In this document: one piece after another, positions 16,329-23,840 of the stretch
How positions within the stretch are numbered: position 1 is the first letter of the stretch
How the letters are laid out: each line of letters starts with the position of its first letter
DNA from: an archaeon
GTDB taxonomy: Archaea; Nanobdellota; Nanobdellia; Woesearchaeales; GW2011-AR4
Reading direction: 5' to 3'
Assembly: GCA_002688925.1 (NCBI GenBank)
Contig: NZEC01000016.1
Span: forward strand, 1-35,212
DNA: 35,212 nucleotides
The notes under the pieces: generated by a model
The model's database searches: none
Seen by the model: only the letters and a program-made list of their open reading frames with translations
What the model was told of the DNA's origin: nothing
Made by a program: the position numbers and the translations under genes

Positions 16329-16967
16329 TTAAAAGTTAAACAGCTCTTTTTGGGCTGTATCTATCATCAATATGTTTTCCATTGCCTGCAGCCTTTTGAA
16401 CTCGTGGTTAAGCTGGATGAAGGGTATGTTATTGATGTATTTCTTGATTATAGGGATGCCTTTGCCCATCAGCCTTGCTATATACTCGTTTGCAAGATAA
16501 GGGGTAAGGCCTGTTTTTTTGCTTATATCGGCGTAGGAAACAAGGCCTTTTTCATCCTCCAAGGCATATATTACCATGAAAACATGCTGTTCAGTCTTGG
16601 TTAAAGGCTTGATGCTGAAGCTCTTTTTCTCGAGGTTAAAGTTGCTTTTTTCCTGCAGGAACAACTCTATATGCTCGAGCCTTTCTGCAATTTTCTCGAC
16701 TTTGTCGCTTATCTCGTTTATGTACTGGTAGCTTGTCTGTATTTCGCTTGTATTTGCGTTAATAGTCTCTAAATGCTCGTCTAATTCGCTTTTAATGCTG
16801 TTTAAATCATTTTTTGTGTCCAAAACTGCTTCTTTTGGCTTCATAGAATCAATTGGTTTGATAGTATCTTTTGGATTAAGATCATCTTTTGGTTTTTTAG
16901 AAAAGTAGCGCTTTCTCTGTTTGAAAAATTTGTCAAATATTTTAAACACCCCCAATACTAAATTCAA
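16329..16967 (-). CDS. Coiled-coil plus winged-helix DNA-binding protein (A)
   Basis: 212 residues with three parts: a basic N-terminus and Lys/Pro/Asp linker (KDDLNPKDTIKPIDSMKPK), a coiled coil at about 50-105 (SIKSELDEHLETINANTSEI, DKVEKIAERLEHIELFLQEK), and a winged helix at about 120-190 (LTKTEQHVFMVIYALEDEKG, YADISKKTGLTPYLANEYIA, RLMGKGIPIIKKY). It ends in NILMIDTAQKELFNF. The track start is TTG; TATATAAA upstream predicts initiation near 16957, so a TTG at 16955 or GTG at 16949 may be the real start. The same layout recurs in the next gene upstream, so the pair are probably paralogues or partners. The family is unknown to me. Confidence 0.7.
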   Translation of the reverse strand: MNLVLGVFKIFDKFFKQRKRYFSKKPKDDLNPKDTIKPIDSMKPKEAVLDTKNDLNSIKSELDEHLETINANTSEIQTSYQYINEISDKVEKIAERLEHIELFLQEKSNFNLEKKSFSIKPLTKTEQHVFMVIYALEDEKGLVSYADISKKTGLTPYLANEYIARLMGKGIPIIKKYINNIPFIQLNHEFKRLQAMENILMIDTAQKELFNF

Positions 16968-16992
16968 CTGAAAGGTGGTTTATATATTTTTG

Positions 16993-17006
16993 TATATTGC
17001 AATATA
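16993..17006. promoter_or_regulatory. 14-bp perfect palindrome upstream of gene A
   Basis: TATATTGCAATATA is self-complementary and sits in the 52-base gap between the two coiled-coil/wHTH genes, just upstream of the TATATAAA box for the downstream gene. A dimeric wHTH protein could bind here and control the second gene, which would give it a promoter separate from the first. Confidence 0.45.
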
Positions 17007-17019
17007 TTGGTTTTTATTG

Positions 17020-17673
17020 TTATATCTCATTTATTTGCTTGTAAAGGTAGTATTTTTCCCTGCCTTTTTTTACTATGCTTATGTCTTCCATAGCCTCAAT
17101 CTCGTCGAGAATCCTATAAAATGAGCTTTTTGAGCATAATCCCTGGTCATAGACTATCATGTCCTTTAACTGCAAGCCGGAAATCTGAGTATATTTCCTT
17201 ATGTAGGATAGAATCAGGCTTTTTACATATTCTTTTGAGTTTCTTGTTACTCTCTTTACAACTTTTTCCCTTATTGTGGCTTTTCTCTGCTCTTCTAAGC
17301 TGTTTAATCTTTGTTCTATGGCCTGCATTTCCGGCATTATTGCTTCAGGGCTTGTTTTTTTGACTGCAAGGTTGTCTATTTTTTCGTTTAGCATCTTTAT
17401 TCTTTCTGCCATGCTGTCAAAAGAGTAATAGCTGTCGATGATTTTTCTGATATCTTCTGGATTTTTTGGGATGCATGAAAGCTCTAATTGAAGCTGCTTA
17501 ATTTTGTTTTCCTGATCCTGGTTTTTTTGCTGGAAATACTTTAACCAGGAGAAGATGTTTTGCGTATCATTTTTTACATTTGTAAATGACCTTGTCAACA
17601 GGCTGTGCATATTAGAAATTTTTCTTTCTGTCTCTGATTGCTTTTTAACTTTTAGCCAGAACATAATCATCAT
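17020..17673 (-). CDS. Coiled-coil plus winged-helix DNA-binding protein (B)
   Basis: 217 residues with the same architecture as the neighbour. A basic N-terminus (FWLKVKKQSETERK) leads into a long coiled coil through residues 20-130 (FQQKNQDQENKIKQLQLELS, ERIKMLNEKIDNL, AIEQRLNSLEEQRKATIREK). A C-terminal winged helix follows (KEYVKSLILSYIRKYTQISG, LQLKDMIVYDQGLCSKSSFY, RILDEIEAMEDISIVKKG). TATATAAA at 17694-17687 predicts initiation near 17664-17668, so the second or third Met (17670 or 17664) may be the true start of a leaderless mRNA. Its promoter abuts the 11-bp repeat array. A role in binding that array is inference. Confidence 0.72.
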   Translation of the reverse strand: MMIMFWLKVKKQSETERKISNMHSLLTRSFTNVKNDTQNIFSWLKYFQQKNQDQENKIKQLQLELSCIPKNPEDIRKIIDSYYSFDSMAERIKMLNEKIDNLAVKKTSPEAIMPEMQAIEQRLNSLEEQRKATIREKVVKRVTRNSKEYVKSLILSYIRKYTQISGLQLKDMIVYDQGLCSKSSFYRILDEIEAMEDISIVKKGREKYYLYKQINEI

Positions 17674-17708
17674 ATTATGCTACTTCTTTATATATTTTGT
17701 CTTTTTTT

Positions 17709-17887
17709 GGGACTATATTGGGAATTAGATGGGATAAGTTTGGGACTATTATTAGACGAAAAGTTTTTAAAGTTGGGAATTAAGTGGGATTATATTGGGA
17801 ATTATATGGGACTAAAATGGGAATGAAGCATGGATTTACCGTCGGGAAATGCCTGGAAATGAGATGGGAATGGGACTCGGGGAGGAA
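17709..17887. repeat. 11-bp helically phased tandem repeat array
   Basis: Units start at 17709, 17720, 17731, 17742, then 17775, 17786, 17797, 17808 and 17819, all in exact 11-base register. The consensus is GGGAxTATATT (for example GGGACTATATT, GGGATTATATT, GGGAATTATAT). Two degenerate units fill 17753-17774 and one more follows at 17830. After a 3-base shift, GGGAAATGCCT, GGAAATGAGAT and GGGAATGGGAC continue the series. One unit per helical turn puts every GGGA on the same face. The array starts 15 bases beyond the TATA box of gene B. The 458-bp gap 17674-18131 has no other feature. Confidence 0.85.
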
Positions 17888-18131
17888 TAGGCATAATAGA
17901 TTTATTTTTAGAATTTTAAAAGATGGAATTGCATGTTTAGAGAAATTATTTTTTAATTTTTTTGGAATAATTGAAAAGATGAGTGTGTTTTTTTATGGGA
18001 AAAATTTAAAATTTTTAATTGGTTTTTCGGCAAATTTTTATGCAATTCAAATTATCAATGTTTAAATAATGGCTGTGTATTCGCTTTAAAGGTTAGTAAG
18101 TGAGTGTTTAAATGGATCAAACAGGGCTAAA

Positions 18132-18809
18132 ATGAAGGAAAAAGGGCTAAAAATGGCAAAAAGTGAGAGTTCATATAAGGGTAATGTAGGATCAAAAAAG
18201 GCACTGGCCATGGTTTTATCAGGCTTAGAGGGCTTTAATAGGCCAAAAGTGAGAGTTGAGCAGTATGAAACAGATGGAGAAATAGCTGCTGAAGTGCTTT
18301 GGGACGCTTATATGAAGGGGAATATAGGAAAAGTGAGTGTTGACCTTGGGTGTGGGGCTGGTATTCTTGGGATTGGAATGTTGATATTGGGTGCTAAAAA
18401 GGTAATATTTGTTGATTCTGATGAAAATGTGCTGAAAACAGCTAAAAACAACCTTTTGAAGGTGAAAAGTAAGATATCGGTAGATGGGGAAGCTAAATTT
18501 GTATGTTCGGATGTCAGGGAGTTTAATGGTAAATCAGATTTAGTAGTGGAAAATCCTCCTTTTGGGGTTAAATTGAAGCATATTGATAAAGTATTCCTAG
18601 GCAAGGCTTTTGAAACAAGCAATGTGGTTTATAGTTTCCATAAAAGTGAGAGCAAGAAGTTTATTGATGCTTTTTCCAGGGATAATGGGTTTAAAATCAC
18701 TAATGTATGGGACTTTGAGTTTCCTTTAAAGGCTTCTCAGAGCTTTCATACCAGAAAAATCAGGAGAATAAATGTAAGCTGCTTTAGGATTGAGAAAAAT
18801 ATTGGATAA
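18132..18809 (+). CDS. METTL5-like rRNA adenine N6-methyltransferase (COG2263 type)
   Basis: 225-residue class I methyltransferase. VRVEQYETDGEIAAEVLW corresponds to the LEQYxTP...AAxxL lead-in of the archaeal METTL5-like family. Motif I is VSVDLGCGAGILGIGMLILG, the acidic motif II VIFVDSDE, and motif IV VVENPPFGVK, the NPPF type that methylates adenine N6. Human METTL5 modifies 18S rRNA, so small-subunit rRNA is the likely substrate. GTTTAAATGG just over 20 bases upstream supports ATG 18132; ATG 18153 is an alternative. rpoL follows 200 bases later. Confidence 0.82.
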   Translation: MKEKGLKMAKSESSYKGNVGSKKALAMVLSGLEGFNRPKVRVEQYETDGEIAAEVLWDAYMKGNIGKVSVDLGCGAGILGIGMLILGAKKVIFVDSDENVLKTAKNNLLKVKSKISVDGEAKFVCSDVREFNGKSDLVVENPPFGVKLKHIDKVFLGKAFETSNVVYSFHKSESKKFIDAFSRDNGFKITNVWDFEFPLKASQSFHTRKIRRINVSCFRIEKNIG

Positions 18810-18927
18810 CTTGGTTATTTTTGATTTGTCGTCGGGAATTCTTTTATTTTTTAGGTATAATTATTGTAATTTTTATTGATTTTTAAAATAATTGGAATTT
18901 TTTTATTGGATTTTTGATGACTATTGG

Positions 18928-18953
18928 CAATTTACGCATAAGCACTTATTTTA
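18928..18953. repeat. Dispersed intergenic repeat, copy 1
   Basis: CAATTTACGCATAAGCACTT followed by ATTTTA, upstream of rpoL. It matches 33554-33579 (CAATTTACGCGCAAGCACTA then TTTTTA) with about four differences in 26 bases. Both copies are intergenic and richer in G+C than their surroundings. Function unknown. Confidence 0.4.
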
Positions 18954-19006
18954 CCAACTCCAATTAAAACAAAAGCTTTTTAAAGAAAATAAAGTTTCTT
19001 AATTTC

Positions 19007-19285
19007 ATGAAAATCATACCTATTGAGGATAAAAAGAACAGGTTTGTGTTTGAGGTTGAGGGTGTAGGGCATACTTTTATCAATATTCTGAAAGATGAAT
19101 TATGGAATGACAGCCATGTTAAGATTTCAACTTATAGTGTAAGGCATCCTATCATAAGCAAGCCTAAGGTCATTGTTGAGACTGATGGAAGTGAAAGCCC
19201 AAAAGCTGCTTTATCAAGTGCTATTTCAAGGCTTAAGAAGACTAGCGAGAAGTTTAAGAAGGAAATTTCAAGCGGTGTAAGGTAG
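19007..19285 (+). CDS. rpoL: DNA-directed RNA polymerase subunit L (Rpo11)
   Basis: 92-residue alpha-like subunit that dimerises with RpoD during polymerase assembly. The hallmark GVGHTFINILKDELWND corresponds to the family's DHTxxNxLRxxLxxxxxV segment, followed by TYSVRHPIISKPKVIVETDG and a helical C-terminus. The usual Asp before His is Gly here and the Arg of LRxxL is Lys. A CTTTTTAAAG box about 25 bases upstream predicts a leaderless message. The length is typical. Confidence 0.92.
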   Translation: MKIIPIEDKKNRFVFEVEGVGHTFINILKDELWNDSHVKISTYSVRHPIISKPKVIVETDGSESPKAALSSAISRLKKTSEKFKKEISSGVR

Positions 19286-19376
19286 AATTCTGTTTATTGG
19301 TTGTTTTTATTGGCTGAAAGGCTTAAATTTAGGAGTTTTAGAAGCTGTAAAAAGGGAAAATATTATAAATTCCATA

Positions 19377-19877
19377 GTGCCTAAATTCTATATGAGCTTC
19401 ATAAGACTCAAGAAGATCAATGACAAAGAGTATGCTTATCTTGTTGAGAATAAGTGGTACAAAAGGAAAGCTAAGGGCAAGAATAAGGGGCCGAGGCAGA
19501 AAGTTTCTAAGTATCTGGGAAGATCTTATTCTTTTGATAAGGTGAATGATGATGATTTTTTTAGCTTTAAGAAGATTGATGATTTATCTAAATACCTGAA
19601 AAAGGGCAAGAGCGGGATAATTAGAGACCTTGTTGAATGGGAGCTTTTCAGGCATAATATTTGCAAGGATGATTTTTTAGTGGATTTGGATAATAAAATT
19701 GTTAAAAAGGGAAAAAAGGAAGTGTCTTTAAGGATCAATGAGGGTTTTTTGAATTCATTTACTCTAGATAGGCTTTTTCGGCTTAGGATTGGAGATAGCT
19801 ATCATCTTGCAAAGTGTTTTATTGAGGCCGGAATAGAAGTTCCAAAGGATGTTTTTGTTGGGATGTTTGGGAGTTAA
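19377..19877 (+). CDS. Unknown protein with transposase-N-terminus-like segment
   Basis: 166 residues from GTG 19377, or 161 from ATG 19392. The first 50 residues (FIRLKKINDKEYAYLVENKW, KRKAKGKNKGPRQKVSKYLG) resemble the YxYLVEnxxxxGKxRQKxxxYLG segment that opens IS1634-type transposases. No DDE catalytic domain follows; the rest is KKIDDLSKYLKKGKSGIIRD, WELFRHNICKDD and FTLDRLFRLRIGDSYHLAKC. It may be a domesticated DNA-binding domain. Its upstream region and start codon recur in decayed form at 13.7 kb. It overlaps the convergent rhomboid stop by 4 bases. Confidence 0.65.
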   Translation: MPKFYMSFIRLKKINDKEYAYLVENKWYKRKAKGKNKGPRQKVSKYLGRSYSFDKVNDDDFFSFKKIDDLSKYLKKGKSGIIRDLVEWELFRHNICKDDFLVDLDNKIVKKGKKEVSLRINEGFLNSFTLDRLFRLRIGDSYHLAKCFIEAGIEVPKDVFVGMFGS

Positions 19878-20488
19878 AAAGATTTTTCCCATTCCTTTAC
19901 TTTTTCTTCATCAATATGGATATTTTCTTTTTTAGGCTTGTTTTCTTTGAATTGGCTTCTGTAATAGAATCCTGCAATTATGCCATAAGTCATGCCACCG
20001 AGGTGGGCAATGTTTGCAGTGCCTGAAGGTGCTATGATTCCAAGCAAATCTGCGATGGCCCAGACAAATAAAGCCACTATCATTGGCATTGGGATGCCGT
20101 AGAGCCATACTGTGAGTTTTGGCCTTAATATTCCTAACATGCCTAAAATTCCGAATATTGCTCCTGAGGCTCCTAAAACTCTAGAGTAGAAAGGCAGAGA
20201 TAGTAATGAAGCTATAAGGCCTGCAATAAAGAATAGTTTGAGGAATTTTCTTGTGCCTATAACATGCTCAAGAATGCTGCCAAATAATGCCAATCCAAAA
20301 AGGTTGTATAGAAGATGAACCATATCTCCATGAAGAAATATTGCTGTTAGCAAGGTGTATATTCTTGGGATTACTTTGCTGTTATCCAGGATGAATGTGT
20401 CTGTTAGGTTTGGGATTGTTGATTGGAGGATGAAGATTATGAAGATTATTAGAGAGAGTATTAAGGCTGATCTTTTGTTTTTGGGCAT
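19874..20488 (-). CDS. Rhomboid-family intramembrane serine protease
   Basis: 204-residue membrane protein with about six hydrophobic segments. The catalytic serine lies in RVLGASGAIFGILGMLG and the catalytic histidine in NIAHLGGMTYGIIAGFYY. The preceding FLHGDMVHLLYNLFGLALFG carries the structural HxxxN of the family. The N-terminus is a lone hydrophobic helix and the C-terminus a charged cytoplasmic tail (ENKPKKENIHIDEEKVKEWE). It cleaves membrane substrates inside the bilayer, but none can be named here. It is a complete, ordinary-length family member. Confidence 0.92.
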   Translation of the reverse strand: MPKNKRSALILSLIIFIIFILQSTIPNLTDTFILDNSKVIPRIYTLLTAIFLHGDMVHLLYNLFGLALFGSILEHVIGTRKFLKLFFIAGLIASLLSLPFYSRVLGASGAIFGILGMLGILRPKLTVWLYGIPMPMIVALFVWAIADLLGIIAPSGTANIAHLGGMTYGIIAGFYYRSQFKENKPKKENIHIDEEKVKEWEKSF

Positions 20489-20569
20489 TGTACATTAATT
20501 AAAATCTGTAATATTAAATGTTTTGCTTAATTTTAGAATTATTTGGATTTTACTATAAATCAATTATAT

Positions 20570-21193
20570 CTATAAACCTTCAACCAAAACAGCCCTTGCC
20601 GGAGATGCATCACCGTCTTTTATTTTTAATGGCAGGCACAAAAAGAAGTATCTTCCTGGCTTTATTTTTGATAACTCCAGACCTTCGAAAATGATGATGT
20701 TGTTTTTTAGCAATGAATTGTGGGTTGGATAGCCTTTCTGGCTTCTTTCAATGCCTAATGAGTTAATTCCAACAGATTTGATGTTTTTGGATATTAGGTA
20801 TTTTGCTCCGGATTCTGCGAGTGCTACAAATTCAAAGTCAAATTCTTTTAGGCTGTTTGATGTCTTTAATATCACAATATCATTTTTTTTTATTTCTGCG
20901 TTTTTTAGGTCTGTTTCTTCTATGCCTCTTTTTTTGATATCAGTTAAGTCTATTACAATACATGGCCCTGCAAATTTTTCTATTGGAACCTTGTTTAGTT
21001 TAGTACCTTCTTGAATAAAATGGAATGGGGCATCTACATGAGTTCCTGTATGTGAATCTAAATGAAGCATTGATTCGTTTGACTTGAACTTGCCAATCCT
21101 GTAAGTTGGCTCTATTCTTGGTTTTTTTTCTTCTTTATTCTTATAGACAGGCATGTCTTCGCTTATTTCCATTGAAATGTCGTGTATTTTCAT
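20570..21193 (-). CDS. Cyclase-family (kynurenine-formamidase-like) hydrolase
   Basis: 207-residue metal-dependent hydrolase. The family signature HLDSHTGTHVDAPFHFI supplies the HxGTHxDxPxH metal ligands. Other matches are the N-terminal IHDISMEISEDMPVY, VIDLTD, NDIVILKTSNS, and GINSLGIERSQKGYPTHNSL with ILIFEGLELS-like following. Family members open formylkynurenine, isatin or similar rings, or act on unknown amides. No tryptophan-degradation gene is nearby, so the substrate is open. It is transcribed on the same strand as zwf and gnd, 188 bases downstream of zwf. Confidence 0.82.
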   Translation of the reverse strand: MKIHDISMEISEDMPVYKNKEEKKPRIEPTYRIGKFKSNESMLHLDSHTGTHVDAPFHFIQEGTKLNKVPIEKFAGPCIVIDLTDIKKRGIEETDLKNAEIKKNDIVILKTSNSLKEFDFEFVALAESGAKYLISKNIKSVGINSLGIERSQKGYPTHNSLLKNNIIIFEGLELSKIKPGRYFFLCLPLKIKDGDASPARAVLVEGL

Positions 21194-21308
21194 TGTAGGT
21201 AATAATCATTCTTTGTTTTGATAATATTTTTTATATTTTGTTATAATTTAAAAAAATAATAATTCGGGATTGATTTTACATAATGAATCTTCTTAATTGC
21301 AACAAATA

Positions 21309-21337
21309 AACGCTCGACCGCATTGTCTCGCTATTAA
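21309..21337. repeat. GC-rich dispersed intergenic element, copy 1
   Basis: AACGCTCGACCGCATTGTCT followed by CGCTATTAAT lies between zwf and the cyclase-family gene. It aligns with 27633-27659 (AACGCTCGCCACAATGCTCG then CTTTAAT), sharing AACGCTCG, CTCGC and TTAAT. It is much richer in G+C than its flanks. No tRNA or protein signature is visible. Confidence 0.45.
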
Positions 21338-21381
21338 TTCCGCTGAGGTTGCTTAATATTTTAATTTTTTTATTGGATTTA

Positions 21382-22914
21382 TTATCCTTTTCCATTGTTT
21401 TTTAGCAATGCTGAGTACATTGGTGTTAATGGCTTTGCCCATTTTCTTTTGTCTTTTTTTATTAAAATATCGGATTCTTTTGGGCCCCATGTTCCGGGCT
21501 TGTATTGGGGTATTGTTCTGCTTTTTTTCCATGCCTCTGCTATTTTATCGACAATTTCCCAGGAATGCTCTACTTCATCCCATCTTGTAAATAAAGTTTG
21601 GTCTCCTGCTATTGCATCGTGGATTAGGCGCTCATAAGCTTCAGGAGTATTAGGACCGAACTTGCATTCATGGCAGAAATCCATTCTTACACTGTCAATA
21701 ATCATTTTTCTTCCCGGGACTTTTGCGGAAAACTGCAATGAGATTCCTTCTTCAGGCTGTATCCTGATAATTAGCATGTTTGGAGCTGTTTCTTTTGAAT
21801 GCTCGTAGAATAATATGCATGGATTTTGCTTAAAAACAATGGTTATTTTTGCTACTCTCTTGTTTAATCTTTTACCTGTTCTCATATAGAATGGAACATT
21901 AGCCCATCTCCAGTTGTCAATCTTTAGCTTTAATGCAACAAAAGTTTCTGTCCTGGAGTTTTTATTTACATTTTCCTCATCCTTATATGCTTTTATTTTT
22001 TTGCTGTTTAATGTTCCAGAGCTGTACTGGCCTCTAACTGAGATGTCCTTTACATCTTTTATTGCAAAAGGATGTATTGACCTCAATACCTTGACTTTTT
22101 CCTCTCTTATGTCATCTGCATCTAAGCTTACAGGGGGCTCCATTGCTGTTAAAGCTAAAAGCTGCATCATGTGATTTTGCAGTATATCACGGAGAGCTCC
22201 TGCCTTGTCATAATAATTTCCTCTTGTTTCAACTCCTAAATCCTCTGCAACAGTTATCTGGACATTGTCTATGTATTTCTTGTTCCATATTGGGTCAAAG
22301 ATGCTGTTTGCAAACCTTAATACAAGAAGGTTCTGCACAAGCTCTTTTCCTAGGTAATGGTCAATCCTGTATATTTGATTTTCCTTGAATGCTTTTTTTA
22401 TTGTCTTGTTCAGCTTTTTTGCGGATTTCAAGTCATTGCCAAACGGCTTTTCAAAAACTACCCTGTTGAAAGAACTGTTTCCTGCTGCAAGGCCGCTCTT
22501 TTTTATGTTGTTGATTATGGTTTCAAAATGCTCCGGAGGAACTGCGAGGTAAAATAATTTATTGCATTTTTCTGAGCTTTTTGAGCATAATTTTTTAATT
22601 AAGGATTTTAGCTTTTTATAGCCATTAAGATCATAGAATTCAGACATGTTGTAGTGTATTTTGTTTTTTAATCTGCTCCAGATGCTTTCATCTATTTTTT
22701 TAAATTTTGAGAATTTTTTTATTGAGTTAAATACATCATTTTTGAATAGATTGTCATTTTTCGGCCTTCTTGCAAATGCCACTATTTTTGAGTCTTTGTG
22801 CAGAAGATTTTCTGATTCCAACTCGTATAAAGCCGGAAGCAATTTCCTTTTTGTAAGGTCTCCTGTTGCTCCGAAAAGGATTATTATGCAGGGCTCAATT
22901 TCTTTTTTTTTCAT
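21382..22914 (-). CDS. zwf: Glucose-6-phosphate 1-dehydrogenase
   Basis: 510-residue enzyme oxidising glucose-6-phosphate to the lactone, first step of the oxidative pentose phosphate pathway. The N-terminal dinucleotide loop is LFGATGDLTKRKLLPALYEL. The active-site signature RIDHYLGKELVQNLL near residue 185 is exact. EKPFGNDL, the DNVQITVAEDLGVETRG stretch, YMRTGKRL and DQTLFTRWDEVEHSW complete the family pattern. This is the bacterial/eukaryotic Zwf family, not the haloarchaeal Azf type. It follows gnd with one base between stop and start, forming an operon. Confidence 0.95.
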   Translation of the reverse strand: MKKKEIEPCIIILFGATGDLTKRKLLPALYELESENLLHKDSKIVAFARRPKNDNLFKNDVFNSIKKFSKFKKIDESIWSRLKNKIHYNMSEFYDLNGYKKLKSLIKKLCSKSSEKCNKLFYLAVPPEHFETIINNIKKSGLAAGNSSFNRVVFEKPFGNDLKSAKKLNKTIKKAFKENQIYRIDHYLGKELVQNLLVLRFANSIFDPIWNKKYIDNVQITVAEDLGVETRGNYYDKAGALRDILQNHMMQLLALTAMEPPVSLDADDIREEKVKVLRSIHPFAIKDVKDISVRGQYSSGTLNSKKIKAYKDEENVNKNSRTETFVALKLKIDNWRWANVPFYMRTGKRLNKRVAKITIVFKQNPCILFYEHSKETAPNMLIIRIQPEEGISLQFSAKVPGRKMIIDSVRMDFCHECKFGPNTPEAYERLIHDAIAGDQTLFTRWDEVEHSWEIVDKIAEAWKKSRTIPQYKPGTWGPKESDILIKKDKRKWAKPLTPMYSALLKNNGKG

Positions 22915-22915
22915 C

Positions 22916-23836
22916 TTATTTCTTTTTTTCTTTTACAGGATGACCACCAAATTCCTGGCGTATTGCTGCAAGCATCCTAAATGCTGTTGAGTTTTTTTCT
23001 CGGGAGATGAATCTTGCATGCAAAGCATAGGAATTGCATACAAAAGGAACTGATTTTTCCAAAGCTTCTGTTGCTGCCCATTTTCCTTCTCCGCTGTCCT
23101 GGACAAAAGGCTCTAATTTTTTTAGATTTTTGTCTTTTATTAAAGCTTGTTCTACCATCTGCATTAAAAATGAGCTTACTATAGTTCCATGATTCCATAT
23201 ATGAGAGATATGCTTTAAATCTAAATTTTTGAATCTGCCGTTTTCCAATAGGTCAAAGCCTTCTGCAATTGCCTGCATCATGCCATATTCAATAGCATTA
23301 TGGATCATTTTGACGTAATGGCCTGCTCCTCCTTCTCCAACCAGATCATAACCTTCTTTTATTCCAAAGCTGTCAAAGATTGGCTTGCAGAATTTGTAAA
23401 CTTCTTTTTTTCCTCCGATCATCATTGGATATCCTTTTGTTGCTGCTATAATGCCTCCACTTACGCCCACATCAAGCATGTTAATTCCCTTGCTTTTGGC
23501 TTGTTTGTGCCTTCTTATTGAGTCGTGGAAATTTGAGTTTGCTCCGTCTATTATGATGTCGTTTTTATTTAATAATTTAAGAACCTGCTGGAATGCTTTT
23601 TCAGTCACTTCTCCTGAAGGCAGCATTATCCATACAATCTTTCTTTTTTGCTTAAGATTAGAGATTAAATCTTCTATATTAGAAAAGCCTTTTGCCCCTT
23701 TGGCAACTGCTTTTTTTACCGGATCAGGAGACCTGTTCTGTACAAGAACATCTATCTTTTTGCTTTTTAGCATACGATTTACCATATTTGCTCCCATTCT
23801 TCCTAAACCAAGAAATCCTATCTCCATTTTTGACAT
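22916..23836 (-). CDS. gnd: 6-phosphogluconate dehydrogenase, short form
   Basis: 306-residue decarboxylating dehydrogenase producing ribulose-5-phosphate. The dinucleotide site is IGFLGLGRMGANMVNRM. The substrate and catalytic region includes GVSGGIIAATKGYPMMIGG and GGAGHYVKMIHNAIEYGMMQ, with the catalytic Lys and the HN pair. Length fits the short (about 300-residue) subclass rather than the 470-residue enzyme; members of that subclass are often NAD-preferring. ATG 23836 is chosen because GGTGGT lies four bases before it; the track start is a GTG inside that site. It is the first gene of the gnd-zwf operon. Confidence 0.94.
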   Translation of the reverse strand: MSKMEIGFLGLGRMGANMVNRMLKSKKIDVLVQNRSPDPVKKAVAKGAKGFSNIEDLISNLKQKRKIVWIMLPSGEVTEKAFQQVLKLLNKNDIIIDGANSNFHDSIRRHKQAKSKGINMLDVGVSGGIIAATKGYPMMIGGKKEVYKFCKPIFDSFGIKEGYDLVGEGGAGHYVKMIHNAIEYGMMQAIAEGFDLLENGRFKNLDLKHISHIWNHGTIVSSFLMQMVEQALIKDKNLKKLEPFVQDSGEGKWAATEALEKSVPFVCNSYALHARFISREKNSTAFRMLAAIRQEFGGHPVKEKKK

Positions 23837-23840
23837 ATTA

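Noticed and set aside
16272-16604. 110-aa plus-strand ORF
   Set aside because: Most of it is antisense to the winged helix of the 16329-16967 protein; only the Lys-rich first 20 codons are free, without family similarity.
17709-17887. CRISPR or G-quadruplex reading of the array
   Set aside because: Units are 11 bases with no spacers, and the 8-base gaps between GGG runs make a stable quadruplex unlikely.
17784-18065. 93-aa plus-strand ORF
   Set aside because: It starts inside the 11-bp array and its Met/Trp/Gly-rich start is a translation of the repeats; no start signal or family.
22143-22388. Plus-strand ORFs of 60-160 aa across zwf and gnd (for example 22143-22388, 23451-23930)
   Set aside because: All are shadows of the strongly supported minus-strand genes.
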